Below are positions 25,171 to 34,380 of a stretch of 64,000 nucleotides of DNA, piece after piece. The notes beneath the pieces were generated by a model. The model was not told the origin of the DNA. It made no database searches and was given only the letters and a program-made list of their open reading frames with translations. The stretch's first letter is position 1. Each line of letters begins with the position of its first letter. The position numbers and the translations under genes were made by a program. Where the stretch lies: assembly GCA_000507305.1 (NCBI GenBank), contig DF239240.1, positions 80,843-144,842 of the forward strand. Reading direction: 5' to 3'. The DNA is from Breviolum minutum Mf 1.05b.01 (Eukaryota; Sar; Dinophyceae; Suessiales; Symbiodiniaceae).

Positions 25171-26064
25171 TCATGCTTTTCCTAATGGGCAAACCGGTGA
25201 CGTTATCGATGAGTCCAAACTGGCACATGTCAATTCAGCGGCAGCAGTGGTTTCAAACAACTCTTTCAACAAAGGAAGTTTAAACATCAGGGAACCTCTG
25301 GGCTGTTCCCAGTGCATGTGGTTGCCATTTAGAACTTGGTATCTCAACAACACAACACCGAGGGCCACTTGCTCAAGATGCGAACGGCGAGATTGCTGCA
25401 TTTCTTCCCAGGCTTGGATCGATCGACTTCCATTAAGATTGGAAAACAAACACCAAGGACCACAAGATGGAGAGAACCAGAGGTGTTCTGGCTTACACTT
25501 GACGAGTTCTTCAAATAGAATGGAACGGCCAGTAACACTTTGCAAGTCACATCGATCACGATCGAATCTCTGAGCTTTGCCTCCGAGGTTTCTGCATTGA
25601 TGGGTCAATTGACTGTGAGATCCGCAAAATACTTCGAAGAGATCATGTTTATCCGTTTTGGTCCAAGTTTTCTGCGAAAGTAATTCTTGGGAATATTGGT
25701 TCACAAGTCTGCGGAAGCGAACAACATCACTATCATGGCCTAAATCGTGAATAACCTTAAAGTTGCTATCTTCATCACAGTCAATGTCACCGGCGTGCAG
25801 AGTCCACCAGTCACACCTCTGATTCAGGCATCCGTTAAAGGATGAGTTTTCTGAATGTGATTCACAACCTGGCTCAGCATGTTCTCGATGTGATCCATTC
25901 GGCTCTGCAAAGTGCCGACCTCCGCACCCAGGTTGCCCAGATAGGTCTTCTCTTCCTCCATGAGGTGGTGGACAGGTTCCTGTCGCCGTAGTGTTGGAGT
26001 AGCCATTGAGCCCACTTTTGGTGTTGTTGCCACATCGTCGACTTTCCTTTGTGGGTCTGACCAA
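25171..26064 (-). CDS. Copia Pol: methyltransferase-like domain, atypical C5 cytosine MTase fold
   Basis: Sits between protease and integrase, where standard copia elements have nothing. LFEVFCGSHSQLT resembles the SAM-binding motif I of class I methyltransferases, SPSCGPW the Pro-Cys catalytic loop of C5 cytosine methyltransferases, and HWEQPRGS the ENV-type glutamate motif, here EQP. DNA methyltransferases captured by dinoflagellate retrotransposons are known from published work (de Mendoza and colleagues, Nature Communications 2018). These motifs depart from canonical ones, so the domain may have another nucleic-acid target or be inactive; the assignment is my inference. The first 80 residues overlap the Gag ORF in another frame and are probably not translated in this frame; a -1 shift near 25824-25900 would join them. 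The frame ends at a stop at 25171, with the domain's C-terminus in the integrase frame. Confidence 0.7.
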   Translation of the reverse strand: MVRPTKESRRCGNNTKSGLNGYSNTTATGTCPPPHGGREDLSGQPGCGGRHFAEPNGSHREHAEPGCESHSENSSFNGCLNQRCDWWTLHAGDIDCDEDSNFKVIHDLGHDSDVVRFRRLVNQYSQELLSQKTWTKTDKHDLFEVFCGSHSQLTHQCRNLGGKAQRFDRDRCDLQSVTGRSILFEELVKCKPEHLWFSPSCGPWCLFSNLNGSRSIQAWEEMQQSRRSHLEQVALGVVLLRYQVLNGNHMHWEQPRGSLMFKLPLLKELFETTAAAELTCASLDSSITSPVCPLGKA

Positions 26065-28424
26065 AATCGACGGTCATGCCCTGCAGTTGGTGCAGGCTGT
26101 ATTTGCTGAGATCTTCCAGCACAGGTTCCTCCGCTGGAACATGTAGGCGCTGCAAACGCTGGAGCAGGCTGTCGGCCATGATCAGCAGCAAGATGAGGAT
26201 CAACCACGGTTGGGGATGCGATCAAATTGTCTCGACTTGCTGAAACAACGGATGGAACAACACTTGAGGTCTTATCATTATTTGTTTGCTGAATCACAAT
26301 GACTTCCTTTTGACTAGTGTTGTTTTCTTGTTCTTGATGAATCTTCTCACTTCCTATTGGTTCTATGGTGGTTTTCAGCACAGGTTCGGTTGGCTCACAC
26401 AATTTCTTTTCAGCTTCAACAGTGAAGGTGTCCTGACAATCGGTCTGTGAGCTTTTAGCTGATGAATGGACGAGGTCGTTGATGTCCAGTAGAAAGAGGC
26501 CTCGTGGACTTAATTTCAGCTTCACTGGTTTATGAAACAAAGGGCTGTGCAACAAATGATGTTCGGTGTCCACGATTGCCTTCAACGTTCTCATCAGCGT
26601 GTTGGAAATCAAAAACGGAGTGTTCCCTGGGACAATGGCGATATGAAGGTTCAAAGGACCAACAGGCACAACAAGGGCTTGATGGGCATCTAAAGTGTTC
26701 ATATTGCCAAAACGAAAAGTCACCTGACAAGTGCTACGAGAAACCTGTGATCGAACACTGGGATCTAAGGCTTTCAACAACGAACCAACTAGTTGGCTAC
26801 CAATAACTGTTTTGGTGGCACCACTGTCCAGGACTCCTTCGGCCTTGTGAGAGTAGTCATGTGCTACTAAGGCCATATCACTTCGCATGGACAAAATCCT
26901 CTTGGGAGATTCTGGCAAATTGCCAGTGCATGGGATCGGATCACTATCACTGACGGTCTTGGCTGATTGCTTGCGGCTTTTCCTGATGAACAAACGGTGC
27001 AGGACATCATGCTTCAGTGATTGGGCTACATTATCATCAGTCTGATTATCCCTGTCTTGGTTATGAATTCTCTTAAGGGTTTCCCTAAGTTTACCTTTTG
27101 CATCCATGAGATCAACATGAAAAATTACCCCTTCATGCAAAAAAGAATCATCAATGGCGGTGGCATCAACACTGAAATGGGCGGCTGCTGAAGAATCAAA
27201 GTCGTGCAGGTGAAGTGCAGTCGAACCAAACTCTTGCAATTGGAAAAACTCCAATGGCAGCTCATCCGGTGGATCTGTCACAGCGATACCTGCAAAATTG
27301 GCCTGTGAACTTCCGGCAGCATAGTTGGATGGAGCGGCAGTAGCATTCTGTGGGGCAGAGTCTTTAAGCGGACATTCCGCTTTCCAGTGTCCACGTTTCC
27401 CACAAATGCGGCAATTGCTATTGAGAATACGACTTTGAAGGTTCTTCCGTTGACCTCCCCAGGAACGATTCCCTTTTCCACCCTTGGAATTGAACTTTCC
27501 CAATCGGCCTTTTCCCTTGCCGGAGTTGTTGAACGACGATGGAAAGAAGCCTCGGTGACGGAACTTCTCGGCAAGTCTCTTCCGTGCATCAGTATACGTC
27601 GTGTATGCTGCTGCGAGCTCACCATCTTCTTGAATCACGTCAGACACTGCGGCTTCAAATTCTGACACCAGTAAGGCATCGTCATCGCCATCGGCCACTA
27701 GGGCCTCTACGAACTCCTCTTCAAGGACCTGCTCATCCTCAAGGACATAGGTCTGGGCCTCGTCGGGTTCAATCTCGTCAGCAATGAGGGCTGTGGAGTC
27801 ATAGGTGCGCAATTTGTTGATCTTCTTACCAGTTGTAACTTCGTGAAAGAAACCGGCACCAAGAAAACGAATTGCACTGCTCACCTCTTTCATTGACAGC
27901 TTACCACTATTCTGAGCTTCGGAGTTGATCAGGACCTTTTTCTTGTCCTCCGGGCCAAGATTCGATCCACGAAGAACGATGTAAGCCTGTAGCTCTTCGA
28001 GCTTCGTACCCTGATTGATCAACTCTTGCCATAGTACGTCGGCACGAGCAAGGTAACTGTCGTTCGACTCGTCACTTTTTTGCTGACATCTATATAACGC
28101 ACGTTCTGCTGCTTCGAATTTCTTCTCGAGTGGGATAGCTCCCCACTGGCCTCCGAGCAGTTCGATGATGCGTTTGATGGACTTGCGATCGTTTTTGGTG
28201 ATCTCGTCGCGACACAACTGCAACTTCATGAAGGCCGTTCCCTGACATCCAAGTATGAGTCTCGTTGCAAGTTCCGTGTATTTGCCCTCCGGCCATGTCG
28301 CTGTAAGCAATTCGACCTTTTGGCAGTAAACTTGCAGATCATCTTTGGATGGATCATAGGTCGGCACCAATGCCGCTAACTGGTTGGGCACCAGCGAAGA
28401 ACCAGTCGCCGTCCCTTCCTCCAT
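25824..28424 (-). CDS. Copia Gag and aspartic protease
   Basis: Gag forms the virus-like particle and the protease cuts the polyprotein. The N-terminal 200 residues look like a helical copia Gag capsid region. A zinc knuckle CRICGKRGHWKAEC (C-x2-C-x4-H-x4-C) lies near residue 340, after a Gly/Lys/Arg-rich RNA-binding stretch. The protease active site VLDSGATKTVIG lies near residue 535. The C-terminal 300 residues are Thr/Ser/Gln-rich and end in a possible coiled coil. The first ATG is at 28424 (an upstream GTG opens the same frame); it lies 80 nt inside the 5' LTR. The ORF is long and intact, the best preserved part of the element. Confidence 0.93.
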   Translation of the reverse strand: MEEGTATGSSLVPNQLAALVPTYDPSKDDLQVYCQKVELLTATWPEGKYTELATRLILGCQGTAFMKLQLCRDEITKNDRKSIKRIIELLGGQWGAIPLEKKFEAAERALYRCQQKSDESNDSYLARADVLWQELINQGTKLEELQAYIVLRGSNLGPEDKKKVLINSEAQNSGKLSMKEVSSAIRFLGAGFFHEVTTGKKINKLRTYDSTALIADEIEPDEAQTYVLEDEQVLEEEFVEALVADGDDDALLVSEFEAAVSDVIQEDGELAAAYTTYTDARKRLAEKFRHRGFFPSSFNNSGKGKGRLGKFNSKGGKGNRSWGGQRKNLQSRILNSNCRICGKRGHWKAECPLKDSAPQNATAAPSNYAAGSSQANFAGIAVTDPPDELPLEFFQLQEFGSTALHLHDFDSSAAAHFSVDATAIDDSFLHEGVIFHVDLMDAKGKLRETLKRIHNQDRDNQTDDNVAQSLKHDVLHRLFIRKSRKQSAKTVSDSDPIPCTGNLPESPKRILSMRSDMALVAHDYSHKAEGVLDSGATKTVIGSQLVGSLLKALDPSVRSQVSRSTCQVTFRFGNMNTLDAHQALVVPVGPLNLHIAIVPGNTPFLISNTLMRTLKAIVDTEHHLLHSPLFHKPVKLKLSPRGLFLLDINDLVHSSAKSSQTDCQDTFTVEAEKKLCEPTEPVLKTTIEPIGSEKIHQEQENNTSQKEVIVIQQTNNDKTSSVVPSVVSASRDNLIASPTVVDPHLAADHGRQPAPAFAAPTCSSGGTCAGRSQQIQPAPTAGHDRRFWSDPQRKVDDVATTPKVGSMATPTLRRQEPVHHLMEEEKTYLGNLGAEVGTLQSRMDHIENMLSQVVNHIQKTHPLTDA

Positions 28425-28490
28425 ACTCACTATTCAGCGTTAGCCACACTTGATGATCAGAATCCCCTGGAGCTCACTGCGTCAGCAGCA

Positions 28491-28502
28491 GCTCCGCTAC
28501 CA
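28491..28502 (-). other. Primer-binding site complementary to initiator tRNA-Met
   Basis: Reading the minus strand one base after the 5' LTR gives TGGTAGCGGAGC. Its complement GCTCCGCTACCA fits the 3' end of eukaryotic initiator tRNA-Met (human ends CTCTGCTACCA), the usual primer of Ty1/copia elements. One base separates it from the LTR. Confidence 0.82.
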
Positions 28503-28503
28503 A

Positions 28504-28727
28504 TGTGATTGGGGTAGCAATCAACTCAGTAGCAGCACCAAAACCAAAAGCTCTCAGACCGTCAGTGGAAGCTGCCCTGCAGCAAAGTTGAAGTCCCGGA
28601 CTCCAAAGCGAAATGGCACAAGTCACGACCACGCCACAGCCCACCTCTGGCCCTCCTGAGCCTTCGAGACTTCGGTTGATTGAATCCTGGATTGGAACAC
28701 TATGATACTCATGGATGCAAATTCACA
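28504..28727 (-). repeat. 5' LTR of the copia element (224 bp)
   Basis: Same ends as the 3' LTR, but 49 bp shorter. Because the promoter and transcript start of a copia element lie in the 5' LTR, the missing segment could affect expression of this copy. No TATA box is obvious, which is usual in dinoflagellate DNA. Confidence 0.92.
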
Positions 28728-28759
28728 ATGTACATTGTATATATATATATACATGCATC

Positions 28760-29510
28760 CGCTCCCAAGTCATCCCAAGTCAAGTCAAGATAAAGTCTAG
28801 AGCTGAGAATCGTGCAACTTCAAAGGAGCAAGATCCCTTTCTTAAGTGCTTTTGCTCCGCTTCTGATTTTGACAAATAGAAATGCTTAACCACCTGCTTT
28901 AGTTGTTGGTTCATGTAACTTTTGCTTGATCTTCGTAAAAAGCTGCTATGAATTGAATTGATCTTGCATCCTATCTGCAAGGAGACTCCAAAGACGAGCT
29001 GCTACTGATCTTGGGAGATATTATGTGTCTGTATATCTGTTGCCTGAGTATGTGAGTTTCAAACTCATTTGCCAAAGTTTTCGTTGTGAAATTTCATATG
29101 AACGTCCAGTGAAGACTTTCGCCAGCATGACACCTCAGCCCAGGCACTCCACAAAGAAACAGTTTGGGAATCATATGACCATGTACTTTCATGTGAGTGA
29201 AACCAAGAGAACTTCATCCTGTTAGCTAGAAAAATGGAGCTGGGCAAAATCTAGAGTCATACAAGCATCTGTCTAGAAGTTGCTACTCATCGATGCGGAA
29301 TAGACCGCAAATCACACAGCACCAAGCACAACGAAATCCCCAAATCTACATTCCTGTTGGTGATCAAATTCTAAGTCATATTCACCTTATCATTTGCATG
29401 GAGCACAAACGCATTTTACATGCATTTACATTCTCAAATCTCAAAATCATTGCGAGTCTTCTGCATTTCTCAATTTAAACTGATTCCCTTGGAAAAAAAC
29501 AGGTATCATT
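28760..29510. other. No supported gene
   Basis: Short ORFs only. No motifs, and no splice-site pair that I would trust. Confidence 0.4.
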
Positions 29511-30071
29511 CTATGTCTGCAAATTATATACAATAATTCTACAGTATCGTCGAGTATCCTTGTTCACCTCAAACATAATAACTTCAATTGAGGGATTGAA
29601 CAATTCCAAGATATTCCAAGTGTATTCGGGTGCAGCTGAGATATGCATTGAAATTTTGAAGTGAGAGTCTGTTACCGGTCCACAGCGGTAAGTCAAAATA
29701 GTGAAAGGAAGTTGCAAAACGAAAAAGTGGTAGCTACCAGTATAGTGAGAATAAATTCCAAATTCAGCCGACCCTTCTAGAAGTTGCAGTGTTCCTTTCA
29801 ACCTGGTGAGTGCAAAAATAGGAAACATTGGCAGCATTGGAATCTGAAACAAGCATCTGAACACAATGTGGACTTTCGAATCTTTAGGAACTGGGATGCC
29901 GAGCAAAATCGCGGCGTTCGTCAAAGCCGCTGAGCTTGAGCAAATGGTGTTAATGTGTCCAAAGCAACATCTGGAATGATACACACAAGAGTCGTCAACA
30001 AGACTGTGTATTCTCTTCCCCGCCGATTTTAACGCCCAAGAAAAAAACACGAGGGATTGTTTCCGACACAA
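29511..30071 (-). CDS. Exon-like segments, product not recognised
   Basis: The minus strand is open for 186 codons. Within it, 29802-29738 has an AG-G acceptor (CTCACCAG) and a GT donor (GTAGCTACC) and encodes LKGTLQLLEGSAEFGIYSH. A second stretch near 29980-29850 reads AALTNAAILLGIPVPKD. Continuous translation is less likely than two or three small exons. No family recognised. Confidence 0.25.
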   Translation of the reverse strand: MCRKQSLVFFSWALKSAGKRIHSLVDDSCVYHSRCCFGHINTICSSSAALTNAAILLGIPVPKDSKVHIVFRCLFQIPMLPMFPIFALTRLKGTLQLLEGSAEFGIYSHYTGSYHFFVLQLPFTILTYRCGPVTDSHFKISMHISAAPEYTWNILELFNPSIEVIMFEVNKDTRRYCRIIVYNLQT

Positions 30072-30235
30072 AATTATTCAGAATTTGCATAATGCATCAA
30101 CGCGTTACGGCCTAACACGCACGGGATCTTGGAATTTCCAACAAACTCATCCGACCCAATCAGTCCCCATAGTAGCCACTTGCCTTGGCAAAGCAAATAG
30201 CGGAACCCGAAGCGTTTGTTTCGCCACATGGCATT

Positions 30236-30362
30236 CTGGATGTAAAGCATATATCTCCCAAACTCCTCCAAACTCCTCCAAATCCGCCGACCCGCTTTGC
30301 TGTCAGGATGCAAAATCCCAAATCCAAACATCCCAAACCGAAATCCAAAACCCAAAAGCCAA
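30236..30362. repeat. CCAAA-rich imperfect repeat
   Basis: Clustered CAAACTCCT, CCCAAATCC and CCAAAACCC units on the plus strand (G/T-rich on the minus). Period is irregular. It resembles neither an exact telomere repeat (TTTAGGG) nor a coding exon. Confidence 0.6.
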
Positions 30363-30399
30363 CCTCCGATTTGGGTGTTTTCCAAGCGCTTCAGCACTA

Positions 30400-31296
30400 T
30401 GCAATTTTGTGCAGCTTATTCCCCCCCGCTCCATCAAAAGTTTCGGGAATTCGGAGCGATTTCTGAAAATTGGAACTTTGGCGCAGTTGCTGGAATTTGG
30501 CACCCATTTGCCGGGGACGTGGAAATCGGAGGCCGTTTCCTGGTTTTGAGACGGCAACAAGAACGCACATGCAACGAGAACCTCGGGGACACTGATACTC
30601 ACCCATGTCTTTTGGCTTTTCACCGCGATAATTCCCCACTCGTCAGATGTTTTCTATCTATTCCCCACGTTTCAACGAAGGTGCAAAAAAACTGTTATTC
30701 CCAGTGGTTTTGAACGGGCAGTCGCCGTACGATCGTCAAAAAAAAAGGAGCTTAAACAAAAACATCTAAACTGCAACCATTTGCAGCTTTTTTAGATAGC
30801 TACTTCAACAAAACACTACGATTTACCATGTTTTTATGCAAGCTGCAGCCCAACATGCTGAGATTTACAGTCTGCCTAGCTACTCCCCAAACCATAGCAA
30901 TTTACAATGTTCTGTTTTACAAACGCTGCAGCCCAAAATGCTAATATCTTAACAGTGTTTTGTATCGCGATAGCAAAAGAAATGATGGTGTACATAATTT
31001 ACATTTTACACTGTTTTGACTAATCAGATGCACAAAAGCACCGTAAATATCTACCGCAAACCTTCAGAGCTAAATTGCGCGTGGGTACCTCGATACGTCC
31101 ATTTTTCACATCCCCAGGCCAAACCGACCACGATGACGACGACGACAACAACGACAACCACAACAACCAACAGCACCAACACCAACAACAACGACAACGA
31201 CAACGACAACAACAAGAACAAGAACAAGAACAAGAACAAGAACAAGAACAACAACAAGAACAAGAACAAGAACAACAACAACAACAACAACAACGA

Positions 31297-31339
<43 letters not shown>

Positions 31340-31340
31340 C

Positions 31341-31398
<58 letters not shown>

Positions 31399-33430
31399 CC
31401 ACAACCACAACCACAACCACAACCACAACCACAACCAGTAGAACCTGTGAACCCTTTGCGAAGCCCATCAATAACTTGAAGTACGAGTATGAGGAAAGGT
31501 ATCATGGTACAATGGTTGTATATTCAGAAACTCAAAACATTACATACACCATACGCATGTATGTACTTATGTTAATATTCTGTATGTATGTCCTTGTATT
31601 TGTGTCTTTGCAAAACGTAAACGCTGCATTACAGTACTTTCTGGCACCAAATTCATCATGAGAAAACAATAAGATGCCCCTCTCCATCGATATCCAGGCT
31701 TGCTGGCGAGGCATCATCTCTCCTTTGTGGAGAAGCTTTGGAAGGATCTTCCGCCTGGAAGAACTTGGCGAGGAGTTCAAGTGGCACAAGGGATTTCACC
31801 TTGACTTCAGTATAAGCCCTGAGTTTGTGGGATATTCGGATATTCATTTTAAGCAATCATACAGTAATTGTCATGTGCCCAAATCAAGTCGCACAAGGTA
31901 GAAATCTACAGCTTCAAAACCTCTGATGACAGATGCACGCTTCGCCCAACCATCAACAACATCAAAACCTCTGCACAAAGGCTTTGCAACAGTCTTACCA
32001 ACCAGCTCTGCACTTCATATGACTTCACATTTTAGTCTTTACATTGTAACTTAATGTAACTTACAACTGTTACTTCATCAGTCCAACGAAACAGAGTCGC
32101 GATGAGTTTTTGAATGAAAGAACTTGAAACCGCCGATGGTCGCTGGAAAAGAGGTGAACCGTTGCAGGGCTCCACGAGTCCTTCGACTGGTGAGTCCCGT
32201 GTCAAACTCCCAGAAAATCACCTTTTGGAATCGCCTTTATCAAAGGCTTCGATTCCAAAACCTGAGGATTCATGAAGTTAAGCACATGTTAAGCACTAAG
32301 GAGTAGGGCCTTGGCACAGATCCCAATATATCAGAATTACTAGGAGGCTCTTCCAAACTGCAAAGAACCCAGAGTATCCTAAAGTTCAGATTGCTCACAA
32401 TGCTAGGATGCTGTACCAGGTGGATGAAATTCTGGTCGTTCAACATGCGTGAATGCAACTGCAGAAGCTCAGTTGCTCTCTGACCTCACGTCACCTGGTG
32501 CATCTTTTGGGGCCATGGTACATAGGAGCTCCAAACATCTGGAACCCGTGGGAAGTGTTTCCAAATTCAAACAAGGAGCATGCAAACATGAAAGTCAGTA
32601 TACATATCAAAACAGACGTTATTAATTATAATATAGAAACTAATTATAATACTCTGCACAACATTGAATTCTAAAAGTCATGATGAGTCATGATGTCATA
32701 TCAAATTGATTTGAATTAGATGAAATGGCATGAACGAATACAACACAACATAAAAATAACTTAAACTGAATGATATGAACTTCTACAAAATGAAATGACA
32801 TGAACAAACTAAAACTAAAACCACATGAATTGTGAATTAGCCAACAGATCATCAGATTAGCAGGTTCCATCGCTGCAGTTTCTTTTTCTATGCTTTCTAA
32901 ATTCGACCGGGTCTGCTGCCCCTGAGGACAGTCTTGGAAAAGCCTGTTGAGAGAACAAGACAATGTTCGCCCGCCTTCCGACCCCTTAGGGACATTCAAA
33001 AGCGAGTTGTCGAAGTCAAAGTCTGTCCAAGTACAGGCGGCAATTTACGCGGCTGCAGATTCTCTCTGACACCGCAGAGCGTTTGTGGTCTGACTTCCTT
33101 TTGGAACTTTTCATTGACGAGTGACAAGTGACATATAGTGACATAGCACAGCGAGGACCAAATATGACTGAATCCAGGACATCAAACACACCGAAGCCCA
33201 CCAACCATTCCCTGTCAGCTCTGCTGACAGATAATTTTTTCGGAGAATTAATGAAGTTCGACTCGTAGCAGAGTGAGATACAATGAGATACAAGTACTTG
33301 AGAAGTTGAATCACCACTGATGCTAAAAAATGGAGTCGAAAATGGTGGAAACAGTCTGGACAACCGAGTTCTTTGATAGAAGATTCATGAAGATTCGCTT
33401 TCGAATCTGCTGCAGGGTGCCTTGATACCT
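30400..33430. other. Mostly non-coding stretch
   Basis: Apart from the compound microsatellite at 31131-31437, I see no supported gene. Minus 30620-30400 is open in two frames without recognisable sequence. AT-rich stretches at 30730-31020 and 32590-32830 look intergenic. Confidence 0.4.
31131..31437. repeat. Compound (CAA)n/(CGACAA)n/(GAACAA)n/(CCACAA)n microsatellite
   Basis: About 300 bp of near-pure trinucleotide units on the plus strand: CGA/CAA, then AAGAAC, then CAA, CGACAA, a pure CAA block near 31337-31398, and CCACAA to the end. Because the period is three, every frame stays open on both strands (poly-Gln, poly-Asn, poly-Thr on plus; poly-Val, poly-Leu, poly-Cys on minus). I treat the ORFs as artefacts of the repeat. 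Confidence 0.95.
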
Positions 33431-33439
33431 GTTTCAAGG

Positions 33440-33600
33440 TTTCAAGGTCTATAACGATCATGAATCGAGTTTGATGGGACTTGCATCCCCCTGACACGAC
33501 ACCATTGACACCATAGACCGAGGTCTTGGAACTATCCGTGACAGGCATTTCGGTATTCTGACCACCAGCGTCCATAAGCTCGGAGGATGAGTACATGCGA
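33440..33600 (-). CDS. Exon-like segment, product not recognised
   Basis: A hydrophilic open minus frame (contains SSSELMDAGGQNTEMPV) follows a possible CAACAG acceptor. It lies downstream of the ankyrin gene on the same strand and could be its 3' part. Not identified. Confidence 0.25.
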
Positions 33601-34380
33601 ATCTGTTGAAATTGATACTGCGAATGTTGATTTCAAAAGACTGAAATAGACTGAACATATGAATGACAGAATGGCTTAACCTTGGGAAACACTCCCTTGC
33701 CTCAACTTGTCTGCTCTGGAACGCAGTGGGCCAGAAAGTGAGTCAAGAAACAAGATATCAACTTTGCGGTGGCGTGATTCGTAAGTGTCGGGTCAGTCTT
33801 ACAGCTTGATTGACAGCAAACATAAGTTTTTGTGTTCCATGCGACCCATACCACCTGCCCAAGTGTTCGTGCAAACAACGAACATGCCGAGCTTTCTTGC
33901 AAAGCACGAACATGTGCCGGTTCTGTCCAACTGATGACTAGTGAGTCTGGTCCTACAGAAAGTGATTGCAGCAACATGCATAACGGCTTAACATGGCTAA
34001 AATATCTTCTATTTTGGACTTGCGAGTTCTGGATTTCACAGACTCAAAGACGTAGAGGTATTCAGCGTGTTCAGCAAATCATGCCTAGGGTCGCTTAGCA
34101 AAAGGCGATGCAAACAGTGAGTTCTTGTGTGTTTCTTTCAGTCTCACAGAGGTTGAAACAGGTGCCCTTGCCGATCATGCAAATCTCAGGGGACGACACA
34201 GAAGTGTACTGTTTGTTTTTGCATGGTTCAAACATATTGATTTCAAATATGCCATCAATGTGTCTTTGCAAAAATGCATGAGCTCTTGAGATCATCAAAC
34301 GGTGGACCAACGGAGGTGTGACAAACGTAGGGCCCAGTGAAATCTTTCGCCTCAACCACCGAGAGCCGGCCAAGTCACAC

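Larger units (their letters stand above)
20625..28727 (-). mobile_element. Ty1/copia LTR retrotransposon, frame-broken, with methyltransferase-like domain
   Basis: An 8.1-kb element read on the minus strand. Order: 5' LTR (28727-28504), primer-binding site (28502-28491), Gag-protease ORF, methyltransferase-like domain, integrase, reverse transcriptase, RNase H, purine tract, 3' LTR (20897-20625). Integrase before reverse transcriptase is diagnostic of Ty1/copia. LTRs begin TG and end CA. They are identical by eye except for one 49-bp length difference, which indicates recent insertion. The coding region changes frame four times, so this copy probably cannot make an intact Pol unless some shifts are programmed or are assembly errors. 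It lies between TA-rich microsatellites. No exact 5-bp target duplication abuts the ends; ATGTAC follows the element at 28728 and occurs at 20615, separated from the other LTR by GTAC. Confidence 0.93.

Noticed and set aside
30236-30362. Interstitial telomere-like repeat
   Set aside because: Units are CCAAA-type and irregular, not CCCTAAA or its complement.
31020-31505. Long ORFs of poly-Asn, poly-Gln, poly-Val or poly-Cys
   Set aside because: Produced by the trinucleotide repeat; all frames are open and there is no unique sequence.
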